Shown here piece by piece: positions 1 through 10,533 of a stretch of 64,000 nucleotides of DNA. The notes below the pieces were generated by a model that saw only the letters and a program-made list of their open reading frames with translations, did no database searches and had not been told where the DNA came from. Origin of the DNA: Purshia tridentata (lineage: Eukaryota; Streptophyta; Magnoliopsida; Rosales; Rosaceae); NCBI GenBank assembly GCA_003254885.1, contig QANT01006251.1, positions 1 through 64,000 of the forward strand, read 5' to 3'. A program made the position numbers and the translations under genes. Position 1 is the stretch's first letter. The number at the start of each line of letters is the position of its first letter.

Positions 1-52
1 CAGGATGTTTGTCTTTCTTGAACTTCAAGCAATTGCTATTACTCTTTATCTA

Positions 53-98
53 TGAGGGCTGCGTTTGTTAAGCAGCTTAGCTGAAAGCCCATGGGCTC
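53..98. repeat. Upstream-region repeat, copy 1 (window edge)
   Basis: A stretch with a GCTGCGTTT-like start and the palindromic AGCCCATGGGCT core is matched by a diverged copy at about 1391-1450. The second copy lies upstream of the small minus-strand gene at 683-1024. This suggests a duplicated promoter region whose other gene copy would lie off the left edge, but that is inference. The rest of 1-260 shows no gene. Confidence 0.4.
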
Positions 99-260
99 AG
101 ACAATCCTAGACCAATTGTAAACCAATTCATAGTTGATGATTCTAACAAATCATTAATTCATAATTTGATATAACAGCCGAAAAAAAAAATTCAAAATAT
201 GATACGTATTACGTATATACTGTAGATGGCAAAGAAAAATTACTACCTATATATCTTTAA

Positions 261-580
261 ATAAGAATGCTTTAAAATTAACTGGTTAATAAGTTAATAC
301 GAAACTAACTACTTTTTTGAACCCACCATATGATGTATTTACATATATGGTTTAAATCGTCCATTTTTCAAGCCATACTTCAAAGATCATCTAAAAATAA
401 TGTTTATTTATTTATTGATGACTAAATGATTTTCTATGTGCTTGATTTTTTACAATGATAGTTTTAGATGCATGGCTTAAAAAATAAATGGTTCAAATTA
501 TATGATTAGTCATGTGTGGATCCAAAAAAGTAGTTATATTTGTATTAACTTATTAACCAGTTAGCTTTTGAGCGTTACTC
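261..580. mobile_element. Foldback MITE with long TIRs and ~8 bp TSD
   Basis: The left end and the reverse complement of the right end agree over more than 50 bp; both contain CTGGTTAATAAGTTAATAC and ACTACTTTTTTG. The similarity continues inward: a CAAGCCATAC-type segment near 370-385 pairs with GCATGGCTTAA near 470-482, so almost the whole 320 bp can fold on itself. ATCTTTAA flanks both sides (253-260 and 581-588) and is the likely target-site duplication. It has no coding capacity. TSD length fits hAT (8 bp) or an imperfect Mutator duplication (9 bp); I cannot decide which. Confidence 0.75.
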
Positions 581-682
581 ATCTTTAATAAAATTTGTTG
601 TCACATCACTATCTGTCAGCTGTTTCTCAAAAGGTTTGCTGCATATATCAATCACATTTTGCAGGGTTGGGACTGGTGGGAG

Positions 683-1024
683 TTAAGGAGGGACATAGTC
701 TCCAAAGAACAAACCTTGGACTTGGAATTGTGGTTGTCCAGGCAAGCCTTGGTCTTCTTCAGCAGCATTAATGGCTTTTTGGGCTTGTGGGGCTTCAAGT
801 CCTTGGATTTGCACTGCTTTTCTCTTGGTTACTGAATTTGGGTATAACCCACTACTACCAAGAAACTTGTGTTTGGTGTTCTCCAAATCTCTGGCTGTTT
901 TGGAATCATAACCCACATGCTTTAGATAAGAAAGAAACAACGCAGCCTTGGTCAACTCTTTGTCTTCATCTGCAGGGTATTGATGACGATTATCAGCCAT
1001 CCCTAGCCTGGAGCTTTTCTCCAT
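683..1024 (-). CDS. Small unknown protein, 113 aa
   Basis: The frame opens at an ATG (MEKSSRLGMADNRH) and ends in GDYVPP then TAA. I do not recognise the family. The product is hydrophilic, rich in Gln, Lys and Ala, and has no signal peptide or membrane segment in this frame. A minus-strand TATAAATAG about 120 bp upstream of the ATG places it behind a believable promoter. Just upstream, in another frame (about 1030-1100), lies a signal-peptide-like run (ILSTLVLIVFNGEKLQAR). The locus may therefore be a decayed secreted-peptide precursor: reading from the first ATG near 1118 meets a stop at codon 5 and would need one more frame change. The alternative is that the short ATG form is the real product. 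Confidence 0.4.
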   Translation of the reverse strand: MEKSSRLGMADNRHQYPADEDKELTKAALFLSYLKHVGYDSKTARDLENTKHKFLGSSGLYPNSVTKRKAVQIQGLEAPQAQKAINAAEEDQGLPGQPQFQVQGLFFGDYVPP

Positions 1025-1144
1025 TAAACACGATGAGGACAAGGGTAGACAAAATAGGAGAAAAAATATCTCTTTGCTTGAACTTTAAGGATACAGGAGT
1101 GTTTCAGTAGAAGACCATCTGTTGGGTAGTGTTGCGACTGAGAG

Positions 1145-1153
1145 CTATTTATA
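1145..1153 (-). promoter_or_regulatory. TATA box of the small minus-strand gene
   Basis: TATAAATAG on the minus strand. A start about 30 bp downstream would give a leader of roughly 100 nt before the ATG at 1024. Confidence 0.5.
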
Positions 1154-2548
1154 CCGTTGGATCACACGGATGACCATGTTTGATTGTAAAACAAAGACCC
1201 GTTTTTAGAGAGAAGTAGAGAACCAACCCACTTTTATGAAAATAAGCCTTAAACTCTAAATCCAATCTAATGAAAATTAAAACAAATTAAGCCCTAAGGT
1301 TACAGGGCTACTAGATTTTTGTTGGGCTTATTATTGGATTTCTCATTAGTTATAAATGATCAACGTGGCATGCACAGTAAGCAGTACGTATAGGGCCGCG
1401 TTTCTGATCCACTCAATTAAAGCAGGCCTAGCTGCAAGCCCATGAGCTCAGGCCTCTAAGTTGACGTTTTTAATTAAAAACAGAAAAAAAAATAAGGATA
1501 TACTAAATTAAATATACATAAATATTTAAATTTATATAGAAAGAATAAAAATATAAATGTTTATGGAATTCAAAATGTTCCGATGTACATGGGATCTTCC
1601 ACAGAATTTTCTGTGTAAATCTAAATGTTTTTTTTGTTAAATATATGATTGAAGTCTAACAAAGGTGTTGGTATGTGAAATCGCACTAAATATGTCCCTA
1701 AAAAAAACCCTTGGAGTAGTAAAAATATTTGATTAAGGAAAATAGATAAGCTTGTAATTCGTCCCAGCCAAACCTTGACCCAGACTTTTTGGTCACATAT
1801 TCATATATAACTGCTATTTCATCATCCTCCTTATCCCTATCCGCATGGCTGTAGACTTGTAGGGTTGAAATTCAACACAGCTTTGGTTCAACTTTAATTC
1901 CACCAAATATTGGATAATTTCCGATATTTACGCCACCTTGTCATGCGGCTTCACATACTTACATTCAGTTATCAAAATCTTCTTATCCAAAATTCCTTAT
2001 ATTCCACCTGTTTACTATTTTTATCTATTTTTCCCGTTATATTTTAGATTTTTTTTAATCAAATTTCCATTATTAATTGAAACCAGTATATGGATTAGTC
2101 ATAAATATTTTAATTGTTTTTGGTACCAACAGCATAATTGAATCGCATAAATAATACGTTACTAGTACTGCTGGCGGGGAGTGTGACCCAAATTTAAGGT
2201 CAACTGGACAAAAGGCATTATGATGAGTACTGTAGTCTATGACCTCTTTTTTTTTTGGTTTGTTAGAGTTGAATTCAAGATACCAAGTAAACAAAGATAG
2301 TTAAAAATGACTTATAATATATTGTAACTAATACAGCCATACACTACAGCCTGCAGGTAGTCTATGCAGGTCCTTTTCCCATTTTTCCACTTGTAATTTG
2401 TTTTATGTGTGAAAAAAATATAAAAGATAAGAGATACAATCATACAGATAACTAATAATTTGAATATAATACCATTGTCTATATTTAAGTATAAAACTGA
2501 GCTGTGTTTCTTGATTCTGATCTCATGTTGGGTTGACTCCCAGCTCTC
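1154..2548. other. Spacer before STP14
   Basis: AT-rich spacer between a divergent pair. It includes the second copy of the window-edge repeat at about 1391-1450. Open frames here are low-complexity Phe/Ile/Tyr-rich products of AT-rich DNA and match no family I know. Confidence 0.5.
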
Positions 2549-2556
2549 TATATAAG
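2549..2556 (+). promoter_or_regulatory. TATA box of STP14
   Basis: TATATAAG lies 122 bp before the start codon. The leader that follows carries a GA-rich run (about 2637-2662) and two minimal upstream ORFs of 1-2 codons. Confidence 0.55.
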
Positions 2557-2670
2557 TTCTCTCAGTAGGTATACGGTATACCATCATTCCCTTCTGTAAG
2601 TCATTATGGTCTAATGCAATAGAAGACATCCTTAGAGAAAGAGAGACAGAGAGAGAGAGAACGAGAAGCA

Positions 2671-5313
2671 ATGGCAGGAGGATTTGGAGGGGCAGGAGCA
2701 CCACATGAAAGGGCTCAACAATACGAGTATAGGATCACTGGGTACTTCATCTTTGCTTGCATTGTTGCGGCTCTTGGAGGCTCTCTCTTTGGGTATGATC
2801 TTGGTGTGTCAGGTCAGTATATTTTAATTGGTTCCCATTTAAATATTAGAGATTTTGGCTTGGTTTGTTCCTCCTGTGTGTTTCTTACCCAGTTAAAAAA
2901 AACACCCCCCACCAAAAAAGAGAGAAAAGAGATTAGCATGTCCTGTGATCTGGGTAACTGTAATTCATGGATATCAGCAAATCCTGTGACCAGGTTGTCA
3001 GACTGTGTTGCTGGCTTTTCTTAATAAAGTTGACACCTGTTTTTTCTCCTTCTTATTGAGAGGTTGGATGAATATGTCAGAGTGTGGGACAACTTTGAAA
3101 CTTTCACTTTGTTTTTAGTATTGGATGAAAGCCCAAATTTTTGATGGGCGTAAAAGAAGAGGAAAAGGGAGAGAAAAAGCAAAATTTTCTTGTGTTGCTT
3201 AGAAAAAGATTACAGGAAAACAGTGGTAGATAGAGGCTTTGTCTGGTGTTTCAGAGAAATACTTTTGAGGAATACTCAATACTGATTCTGCATTTCTTCA
3301 AAGTAATTAGTGGAACAATTTTTTATTTTCTATGTTATTCATTTTGCCAAATAGTTGCAAATTTTTTCAATTGTATACCTCTCAGTTTGCAGCATACCAC
3401 CACTGATGTGCTGCCTCACCTACCAATGGAACATATCTTTTCCGTGACTTCCTTATCTTCTAATTTTAGATAGGCATTCAATGGATACCCATCTGCACTC
3501 TGCAACAAACATATTCCATAATGCTTAAGATTTTTGTTTTTCCATATACATGTTACCCTTCGAAGTTTTAGCCTTTTTGGGAAAGAGAAGGCAATTGTAT
3601 ACTGCTGTGGTGAAGAGGCCTCTTTTGGCATAAAACTCCAAATTCACTATTACTATTTTACTTTCTATGGTAAATTTCAGGTGGAGTGACTTCCATGGAT
3701 GATTTCTTGAAGGAATTCTTCCCAAAAATTTATAGAAGGAAGCAAATGCACCTCAATGAGACAGATTACTGTAAATACGACAACCAGATTCTGACACTCT
3801 TTACATCCTCTTTGTACTTCGCTGGCCTCGTTTCGACATTTGCAGCTTCCCATGTCACCAGAAGCAAAGGCAGGAAAGCCAGCATTATTGTTGGATCAAT
3901 CAGCTTCTTTTTGGGAGCAGTCCTGAATGCTGCTGCAAAGAACATTGCAATGCTGATCATCGGGCGTATATTTCTTGGTGTTGGCATTGGATTTGGCAAT
4001 CAAGTAAGCCTAATCTTCTCCAGCAAAGATAGTTAACAGAATATTTCTGATTAATTTACTAACAGCTTTAATTTATTGTTCTATATATATAATCCAGGCA
4101 GTTCCCTTGTATCTCTCAGAAATGGCTCCTGCCAAAATTCGGGGAGCAGTTAACCAACTTTTCCAGTTGACAACCTGCTTAGGTATCCTGATAGCTAATC
4201 TGATCAATTATGGAACTGATAAAATCCATCCATGGGGTTGGAGATTGTCTCTTGGTTTGGCTACAGTCCCAGCAATTCTTATGTTTGTTGGGGGTCTTTT
4301 TCTTCCTGAGACCCCGAACAGTCTTGTAGAACAAGGCAGATTAGAAGAAGGAAGAAAGGTACTGGAGAGAGTTAGAGGTACCACAAAAGTTGATGCTGAG
4401 TTTGCTGATCTGGTTGATGCCAGCAATGCAGCGAGAGCCATAAAGCACCCTTTCAGGAATCTACTTCAACGAAAAAATCGTCCCCAATTGGTGATTGGGG
4501 CTTTGGGAATCCCTGCATTCCAACAGCTCACTGGCATGAACTCTATCCTCTTCTATGCTCCTGTCATCTTTCAGAGCTTGGGTTTTGGCTCAGGGGCAGC
4601 TCTGTACTCATCTGTCTTTACCAGCGGAGCGCTTGTTGTTGCTGCATTCATTTCAATGGCCTTTGTTGATAAGTTTGGCAGAAGAGCTTTCTTCTTAGAA
4701 GCTGGAACTGAAATGATATGCTGCTTGGTAAACACACTTCATTTCTAAGCTCATTTTAATTGGAACTCTTTCTTTAAGTACCAGAAATACTTGTAATTCT
4801 CTATTTTGCATACTCACTATAATGTTTGATCCACTGCAGGTTGCTTTGGCCATAACTTTAGCCCTCAAGTTTGGGCAAGGAGAAGTCCTTTCAAAAGGAA
4901 TTGGGATCTTCCTTGTTATTGTCATTTGCATATTTGTTTTGGCCTATGGAAGGTCTTGGGGTCCTTTGGGTTGGCTAGTCCCAAGTGAGATATTCCCCTT
5001 GGAAACAAGATCAGCAGGGCAGAGTGTGGTGGTCTGTGTCAACCTCCTTTTCACAGCTTTGATAGCACAGTGCTTCCTTGCATCGCTGTGCCATCTTCGG
5101 TATGGGATTTTCCTGCTGTTTGCAGGCTTGATATTTGTCATGAGTAGCTTCATCTTCTTCCTCTTGCCAGAGACAAAGCAGATCCCAATTGAAGAAATAT
5201 ATCTTCTCTGGCACAAACACTGGTTTTGGAAAAGAATAGTGGGAGATGAGGAGGAAGTTGGATCCAATGGGAAGCCTAGCCAATTAGATGGGAATTCAGG
5301 AACACAAGTTTAG
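2671..5313 (+). CDS. STP14: Sugar transport protein STP14-like (H+/hexose symporter)
   Basis: Monosaccharide/H+ symporter of the major facilitator superfamily, expected in the plasma membrane; Arabidopsis STP14 is known as a galactose transporter. Exons 2671-2812, 3681-4003, 4098-4727 and 4840-5313 join in frame to 522 aa, normal for STPs. The N-terminus MAGG and the segment TGYFIFACIVAALGGSLFGY match STP14 better than other STPs. Further landmarks are GGVTSMDDFLKEFFP across the first splice, SKGRKAS in the loop after TM2, PETPNSL at about residue 225, QQLTGMN at about 297 and PLETRSAGQS at about 418. Twelve membrane segments are expected; the long loop LNETDYCKYDNQ after TM1 is typical. All four exons look intact. 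The paralogue assignment rests on remembered Arabidopsis sequence. Confidence 0.93.
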
Positions 5314-6450
5314 AATCTTTAGCAAAAATAACATTGTCCAGATTTCTTATTTGTAGTTTGTTTGCTGAATGCAGTTTTATAAATAATTAAGAAGCAATTT
5401 CAAAGATTTCATAGTCATATACTAGGTCTGGATTTGTCACCAAACTCAACAAAGCAAGCTTGGACAAATGTACCAGACAACTCCATGTTGCATGTATGTT
5501 TATCCTATAACCTATGTGCTTGTGGATGACTAAGGTGTCCTTTCATGTCATGGTGATTTTGGACAATAACAAACATTTTAATGAAGAATCTAAATTGCAT
5601 TGAAAATTTCTAACCACAAGTTTTATAAACACCATAACGTACGCTTTGGTTGTCACTAAAACTAGTGATGCGACATGCATAACCTAAGTTGCATCATCAC
5701 AATTTTTATAGCAGTACTAATATCTTAGAAATCTTCAACGGAAGAAAAAGCTTTTAAAAAATCCAATTATTGAATAATTTCATACAATAAAGTTTTCAAA
5801 TTTTTCCTTCGATATGTAAACCAACTTTCCGTTAAATATTAGTCTATAATTCTATGTAGTAAGGGACAAGGATAGGTTGTCCTTTTCTAAATATATAAAT
5901 TCGTCTGAATCAGTCAAATACTATTTGGAACTTTGAATCTTAAAAACAAAAGGCAAAATAGAGTAGTCAAATACTCCAAATTTTCCCATCGTCCTTATCT
6001 CTGTTTCAATGGATTTTTTCAAATTTCCTCTTTCCCAACCAGGATTAATGATGTTACATGTATTTATTTATTAAATTGTTATGGAAAAAACATATAATAT
6101 CATGCAATTTTAAGGTACTTTATACTTTTTTTTAAACAATTCTGGATATAATTATTTGAAGATCTTTTATCATGGGCTGAAAATCTAAAATGTGCAGCTG
6201 GCTAGCTGCTGTGGAATGTCGACCAACCACCTTCAAAGATCATATTGGGGGCACCCTACACACAATATCAAGTTGCACCGAAGCCAAAGCCCAAAGCAAT
6301 TGGCAGAATAAAAGAATTTGCAACATTTAGAACATGAAATGGAGGCCTAAGAAGATGAAGATAATGAGACCTGAGAACATGAAATGGGTTGTACCACCAA
6401 AACTGTGCCAAGCATTCATAAATTCATCTCAGAAAGTGCTAGTATGTACA
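5314..6450. other. Spacer between convergent STP14 and CAF1
   Basis: Holds the two 3' UTRs. AT-rich; no further gene, RNA or element that I can support. Confidence 0.5.
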
Positions 6451-9400
6451 TCATGCTAATAGCTTAGCAAGTTCATCAACTCTCAGGCTTCCCTGTGGTA
6501 CAACACTATCTAGATGTTCACCAAAATCTCTTGTTCTTTTAACTTTAGAATCCTTCTTATCACTTTCTCTCTTCACAGACACTGTTATCTCTTTCACTTC
6601 CGAAACCCCAGCTTCTTGCTTCTGAACTAACCTTACTTTCTTTGGAACTGCTACTCTCTTAGGTCGTTGATGCTTAAACACTGGCCCAGGTGGAGCGGAC
6701 TGGGAGAAGGCAACTGCCCTTTGATAAATGATGTCAGAATCCAAGGAAGAATCATCCAAAATTAGTGCACTCCCACTCACAACAGCTTCGTTCAAGAGTG
6801 ATAGCACTCCCTCTGTACAAGGTGCGCTCAACCTTGCTGGCTCGCTGAGATTTTGTGACCCTACTGAAGCATCTTCCGGATTCTCATTACCCATAGGATC
6901 CACCATGAGGGAATCCAACTCTGTTTCAGTGCTTCCAACAGTCACTGGCATGGTTCCAGACCCCACTATTGTATTTGGTGATGCTTCATCAGAACAGCCT
7001 GTATTATCCAATATGGGCTCAATTCCAGATGCATTGGACATAGTTTTTGACACATCATCAGCATAGTGGGTGTTGTCTGGTATGGTTGAACTGTTATAAG
7101 CATTCATTATGGCTTCTGATTCATCATTTATATAGACTTTAACATCTGAAATGGTTTCAATTTCAAGGGCACCTCCGACAGTGGAAACCCCATCAACTGT
7201 GGCACATGGCTCAACATATTGTGAAGGGGATCGATCCTCACTTCCCTCTGCACCCACAACTTCAGAACCAATAGAGGATGTGCTTGAATTGAACAATTCA
7301 GGACTTGCATCCTTGGCTGAAACTGTAGAAGCGCATGATGAAGATGCTTGTTGACCTTCCAAGGGAGGTGCAATGAAAGTTGAATCATCAAGATCAGATT
7401 CTTTGATTTCCTTGGGATCATTCTCTAGACTTAGGAAAGAAGACTTCCATTCCCGTCCTCTCCACATAAGAATGTGCTCACGTTCAAATGAAATTAATAC
7501 ACAAGGGACAAGATCCTGCATTCAAAGAGTTCAGAGAATTGCTTTACATGCTTCGTGATACAAACTATCATGGCATGAGAAATGTTCTTGTAAACAAATA
7601 AACTAAATTCAGCAGACCTTTAATTTAGCGCCTATTTTTCGGTAGTCACTCCCATTCATCCCTAGACAATTTATTCGCGCTAATTCACACTCTTCAAAGG
7701 CCTCTCTGACATTATTAACTAGGTCAGAGTATACTCCATTTTTACCTGTAAAAATAATCTGGCCATTGTCATGTTACTTGAAAGCAAAATTGAAACATTC
7801 TTATTATCATTCTAAGCGTTAGGTTTAACAAAATTAGGAATAAGAATAGTACCCAATTTGCATATTGGTATTAGATTCCGTCCCTTCTTGCGCATTTCAG
7901 TTGCTTCCTCCACTGTTAGACCCTCAGGGGCCCGCTGAACCAGTCTAGGATATACAGGAGTGATAGGTCTCCAAAGCATGAGAGGAAACCGTGGCCGAGA
8001 TTTATAGTTGTAGTTTCTACCTCGGAAAAGGTATAACACCCCACCTCTTCTATAAATAATTTTCCCTCCAGTTCTCTCCTGTAAAATAACATTTTGATAA
8101 GATTTGCTGTCAGACAACATAATCCAAGAATAATGAACTCAAAGCACAAAGCAAACCAAATATTAAACAAGCTACATGTTGCATAATAAAACACCCACTG
8201 CTATGAAAAATACCTAATCATCTTCTAATGAATAAAAGCATTTCATCACTATCCAGAGAAAAACACTTTAAAGAAGCCACTGAAATGCAAATAAAGCTCA
8301 AATTTGTAAGGTGGGTCATATTTTGCAATTACTCAAACTACCCTGTACTCGTGCATAGTTAAGATAAATGATCGAATGTATGAAAGCAAAAGCATATTAA
8401 ACTGAACTGGAAATAGAGGGTTGGAAACAAGAGAAATTAACCTCTAATTGCTGGCACACATTGTCCATGTCGACTGTACACACTCCTTTACATTTTATCT
8501 TGCACACTCTTCGCCGCTTCCAATGAGCATGTATATTATCCAGCATGTTGTGGGTCAAACCATCTCTTCCTAAACAAAACATTGAATTAAAACACAAGAA
8601 ACAAAAAAACATAAGCTTTCATCCTCAACAAGCCACTAATCTCCTGAATTTGAAGTTCTAAAATTAAAAACCCATATTGAAACTGTCTCCAATTTCACAA
8701 TGCCAAAAGGAGTGAATCAAAATCCCAAAGGAAAAGAAAATGGCTATGAAAACAAATGAAAATTACATACCCATATTCAATTGCCTCTTGGATTTAATAC
8801 ACCCTTTAACCAACTCCTTAACCTCCTCCACCGTAAGTGGCTCCCCCAATATCTCTTCCCTAGACTTAACATACTTGGGCCCCGACCCGGGCAAGTAAGG
8901 ACCCGGTTTCTGCACCGGCTTAACCCCTTTCTTATGCGGCGGCGGCAGCTGGAATGAATCGAATTCCTTCAACTTCTTCTTGCTCGGCGGCAATGGGGCC
9001 CGACCCGTCCACGGACGGGACATCGTGGTGGGCCCGAACGGTGCGTACGGCGGCTCCCGGAGCTTAATGGGCTTCTGTTTCGGGGTCTCGGTGTAGCTGT
9101 ACTTAAATTCAAACGGTGCTCCATCGATGACATACGAAAGCCCATCGTCGCTGATAGAAATGTTGGCTTTTCTGTCGATTGTTGTAGTCTTCTCTCTAGG
9201 GATGCTAGAGAGCTTTGTGGGTCTTATAACTCGGCGAAATGCCGGGTGGGAATCAGAGTTAGGGTTAGGATTTTTGGAGTACTTGGATTTTTTACCTGGG
9301 ATTGAAGGGCTTGAGGGAAAAGAAGGTGTTCCTATGGATTTGAATGTTTCACTGGTGGAGGTGGTGGTGGAGGTGGTGGTGGTGGTGGTGGTGGCAGAGT

Positions 9401-9620
9401 CGCATATTCGTGTGGCGGAATCAAAGCGGCGCTCGCGGCGAATATCGTCCTCGATTTCTTGCTGGGCCCTCCGGCGCTGGTTAAATTTCTCGGCGTTGGC
9501 GTTGTTCCACCGTGCGAACCGGACCTCAGTGGGCGGGCGGTGCTGGGGCAGGTTGTGGGTCGGGTTCGGGTTCGATAGTGGCGCGAAGATTGGGAAGGAA
9601 GTGGGCAAATTTAGCGCCAT
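6451..9620 (-). CDS. CAF1: CRS2-associated factor 1, chloroplastic (CRM domain)
   Basis: CAF1 works with the peptidyl-tRNA-hydrolase-like CRS2 to splice group IIB introns in chloroplasts. Exons (transcript order) 9620-8771, 8569-8442, 8078-7853, 7745-7618 and 7515-6451 join to 798 aa. The Ser/Thr- and Pro-rich N-terminus suits a transit peptide. First CRM domain, about residues 260-375, includes [31 protein letters not shown] and [20 protein letters not shown]. Second CRM, about 385-465, includes [19 protein letters not shown] and ends [10 protein letters not shown]. The long acidic tail closes with the conserved [11 protein letters not shown]; the segment [15 protein letters not shown] matches the CAF C-terminal motif. 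It is about 100 residues longer than Arabidopsis CAF1, mostly through a Thr tract in exon 1 and a longer exon 5. It is divergent from the GT47 gene at 10470. Confidence 0.93.
9354..9393 (+). repeat. GGT/GGA trinucleotide repeat inside CAF1
   Basis: An in-frame microsatellite that on the minus strand codes for a Thr/Ser run at about residues 76-89 of CAF1. It lies in the poorly conserved N-terminal region, where length variation would be tolerated. Confidence 0.8.
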
Positions 9621-10469
9621 TTATTAGGAAGTAGGAGTTGGGTTCCGCAAATTGAGGGCCGTGAAGGCAATAGCTTAGAACTTTTAGAAGAAAAGAGTCA
9701 TCATTTCTTGGATGTGGTGGATGCAAAACAGTGAAACGACGTCGCAACAGTTGCTAGTTGGTAGTACCTTAGTAGGTATGGGATTTCAAGTTCGAGTTTT
9801 GCGAATTTGGAAGGGAGAGAGAGAAAGGTTTAAGGCTGGTTTTGCCTACCAACTGCCAAGGGATAACGGAGAAGCAAAGGAGATTCCTTTAAACGACGTC
9901 GTTGAAGGTAACAACAAACGACATGCCGCATTTACAGTCAGACGGTCCGACCATCTCCTCCCTGACACTGGAGTCTGTAAACGACATGCCACATGTAGTT
10001 CGGCGAATTATAATAAGTTGCCAACTCGCAGTTTCAGTTAAATGAGCAACTATGCAGTGAGGAAGTTGCAGAACCCATGACCGACAGTTGACCAAGGCCT
10101 AAACTGATCTGTTCTGGGTTCGCCCATTCAAGGTATTCTTACTCCCTCATTCTATTTTACTTTTGTTTTTTCGTTTTTGTGTTTTTTGCATGTCATATCA
10201 ATGAAAACAGTAATTTCATCAATCATCACCTGGTCTTGTAAAATCTTTGATGGCCTTTTATTTTAATTATAATGGGTACGTAGTTTTACAATCACAAATC
10301 TTTCCTGTTCTGGGTTTGGCACAGTATCCATTTGCAATTTAATAGCTTCAATGGCATATACAAGTTTTCGGTGTTGTGGTGGTCAATGGTGATGCATAAA
10401 TTTTAATCTTTCTTTCAGCTGCTGAAGTGTACTTGAGAAACAACTGTTTGAGTGTACAATTTTTATGAT
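9621..10469. promoter_or_regulatory. Shared region between divergent CAF1 and GT47-A; 5' UTR intron
   Basis: The 850 bp between the two start codons should hold both promoters. A likely GT47-A leader intron runs 10133-10418: donor AAG|GTATTC and acceptor TCTTTCAG|CTGCTG after a pyrimidine tract. A 110-codon open frame at 9712-10041 has no recognisable content and is not called. Confidence 0.5.
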
Positions 10470-10533
10470 ATGGATGTTGCTGCTCTTACCCAGAGATTGT
10501 GCAAAGTTGAAATCCGGAGACTGCTGTTCATAA
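10465..10533 (+). promoter_or_regulatory. Overlapping upstream ORF at the GT47-A start
   Basis: An ATG five bases before the main start opens a 22-codon frame (MIWMLLLLPRDC...) that stops inside the main coding region in a different frame. If used, it would reduce GT47-A translation by leaky scanning. Copy B has no equivalent immediately at its start. Confidence 0.4.

Noticed and set aside
787-1110. Plus-strand open frame opposite the small minus-strand gene
   Set aside because: Mirror of the minus-strand frame; the TATA box favours the minus strand and the product has no recognisable feature.
9712-10041. 110-codon plus-strand frame in the CAF1/GT47-A intergenic region
   Set aside because: No domain, likely part of promoter or leader; GT47-A leader splicing explains the region better.
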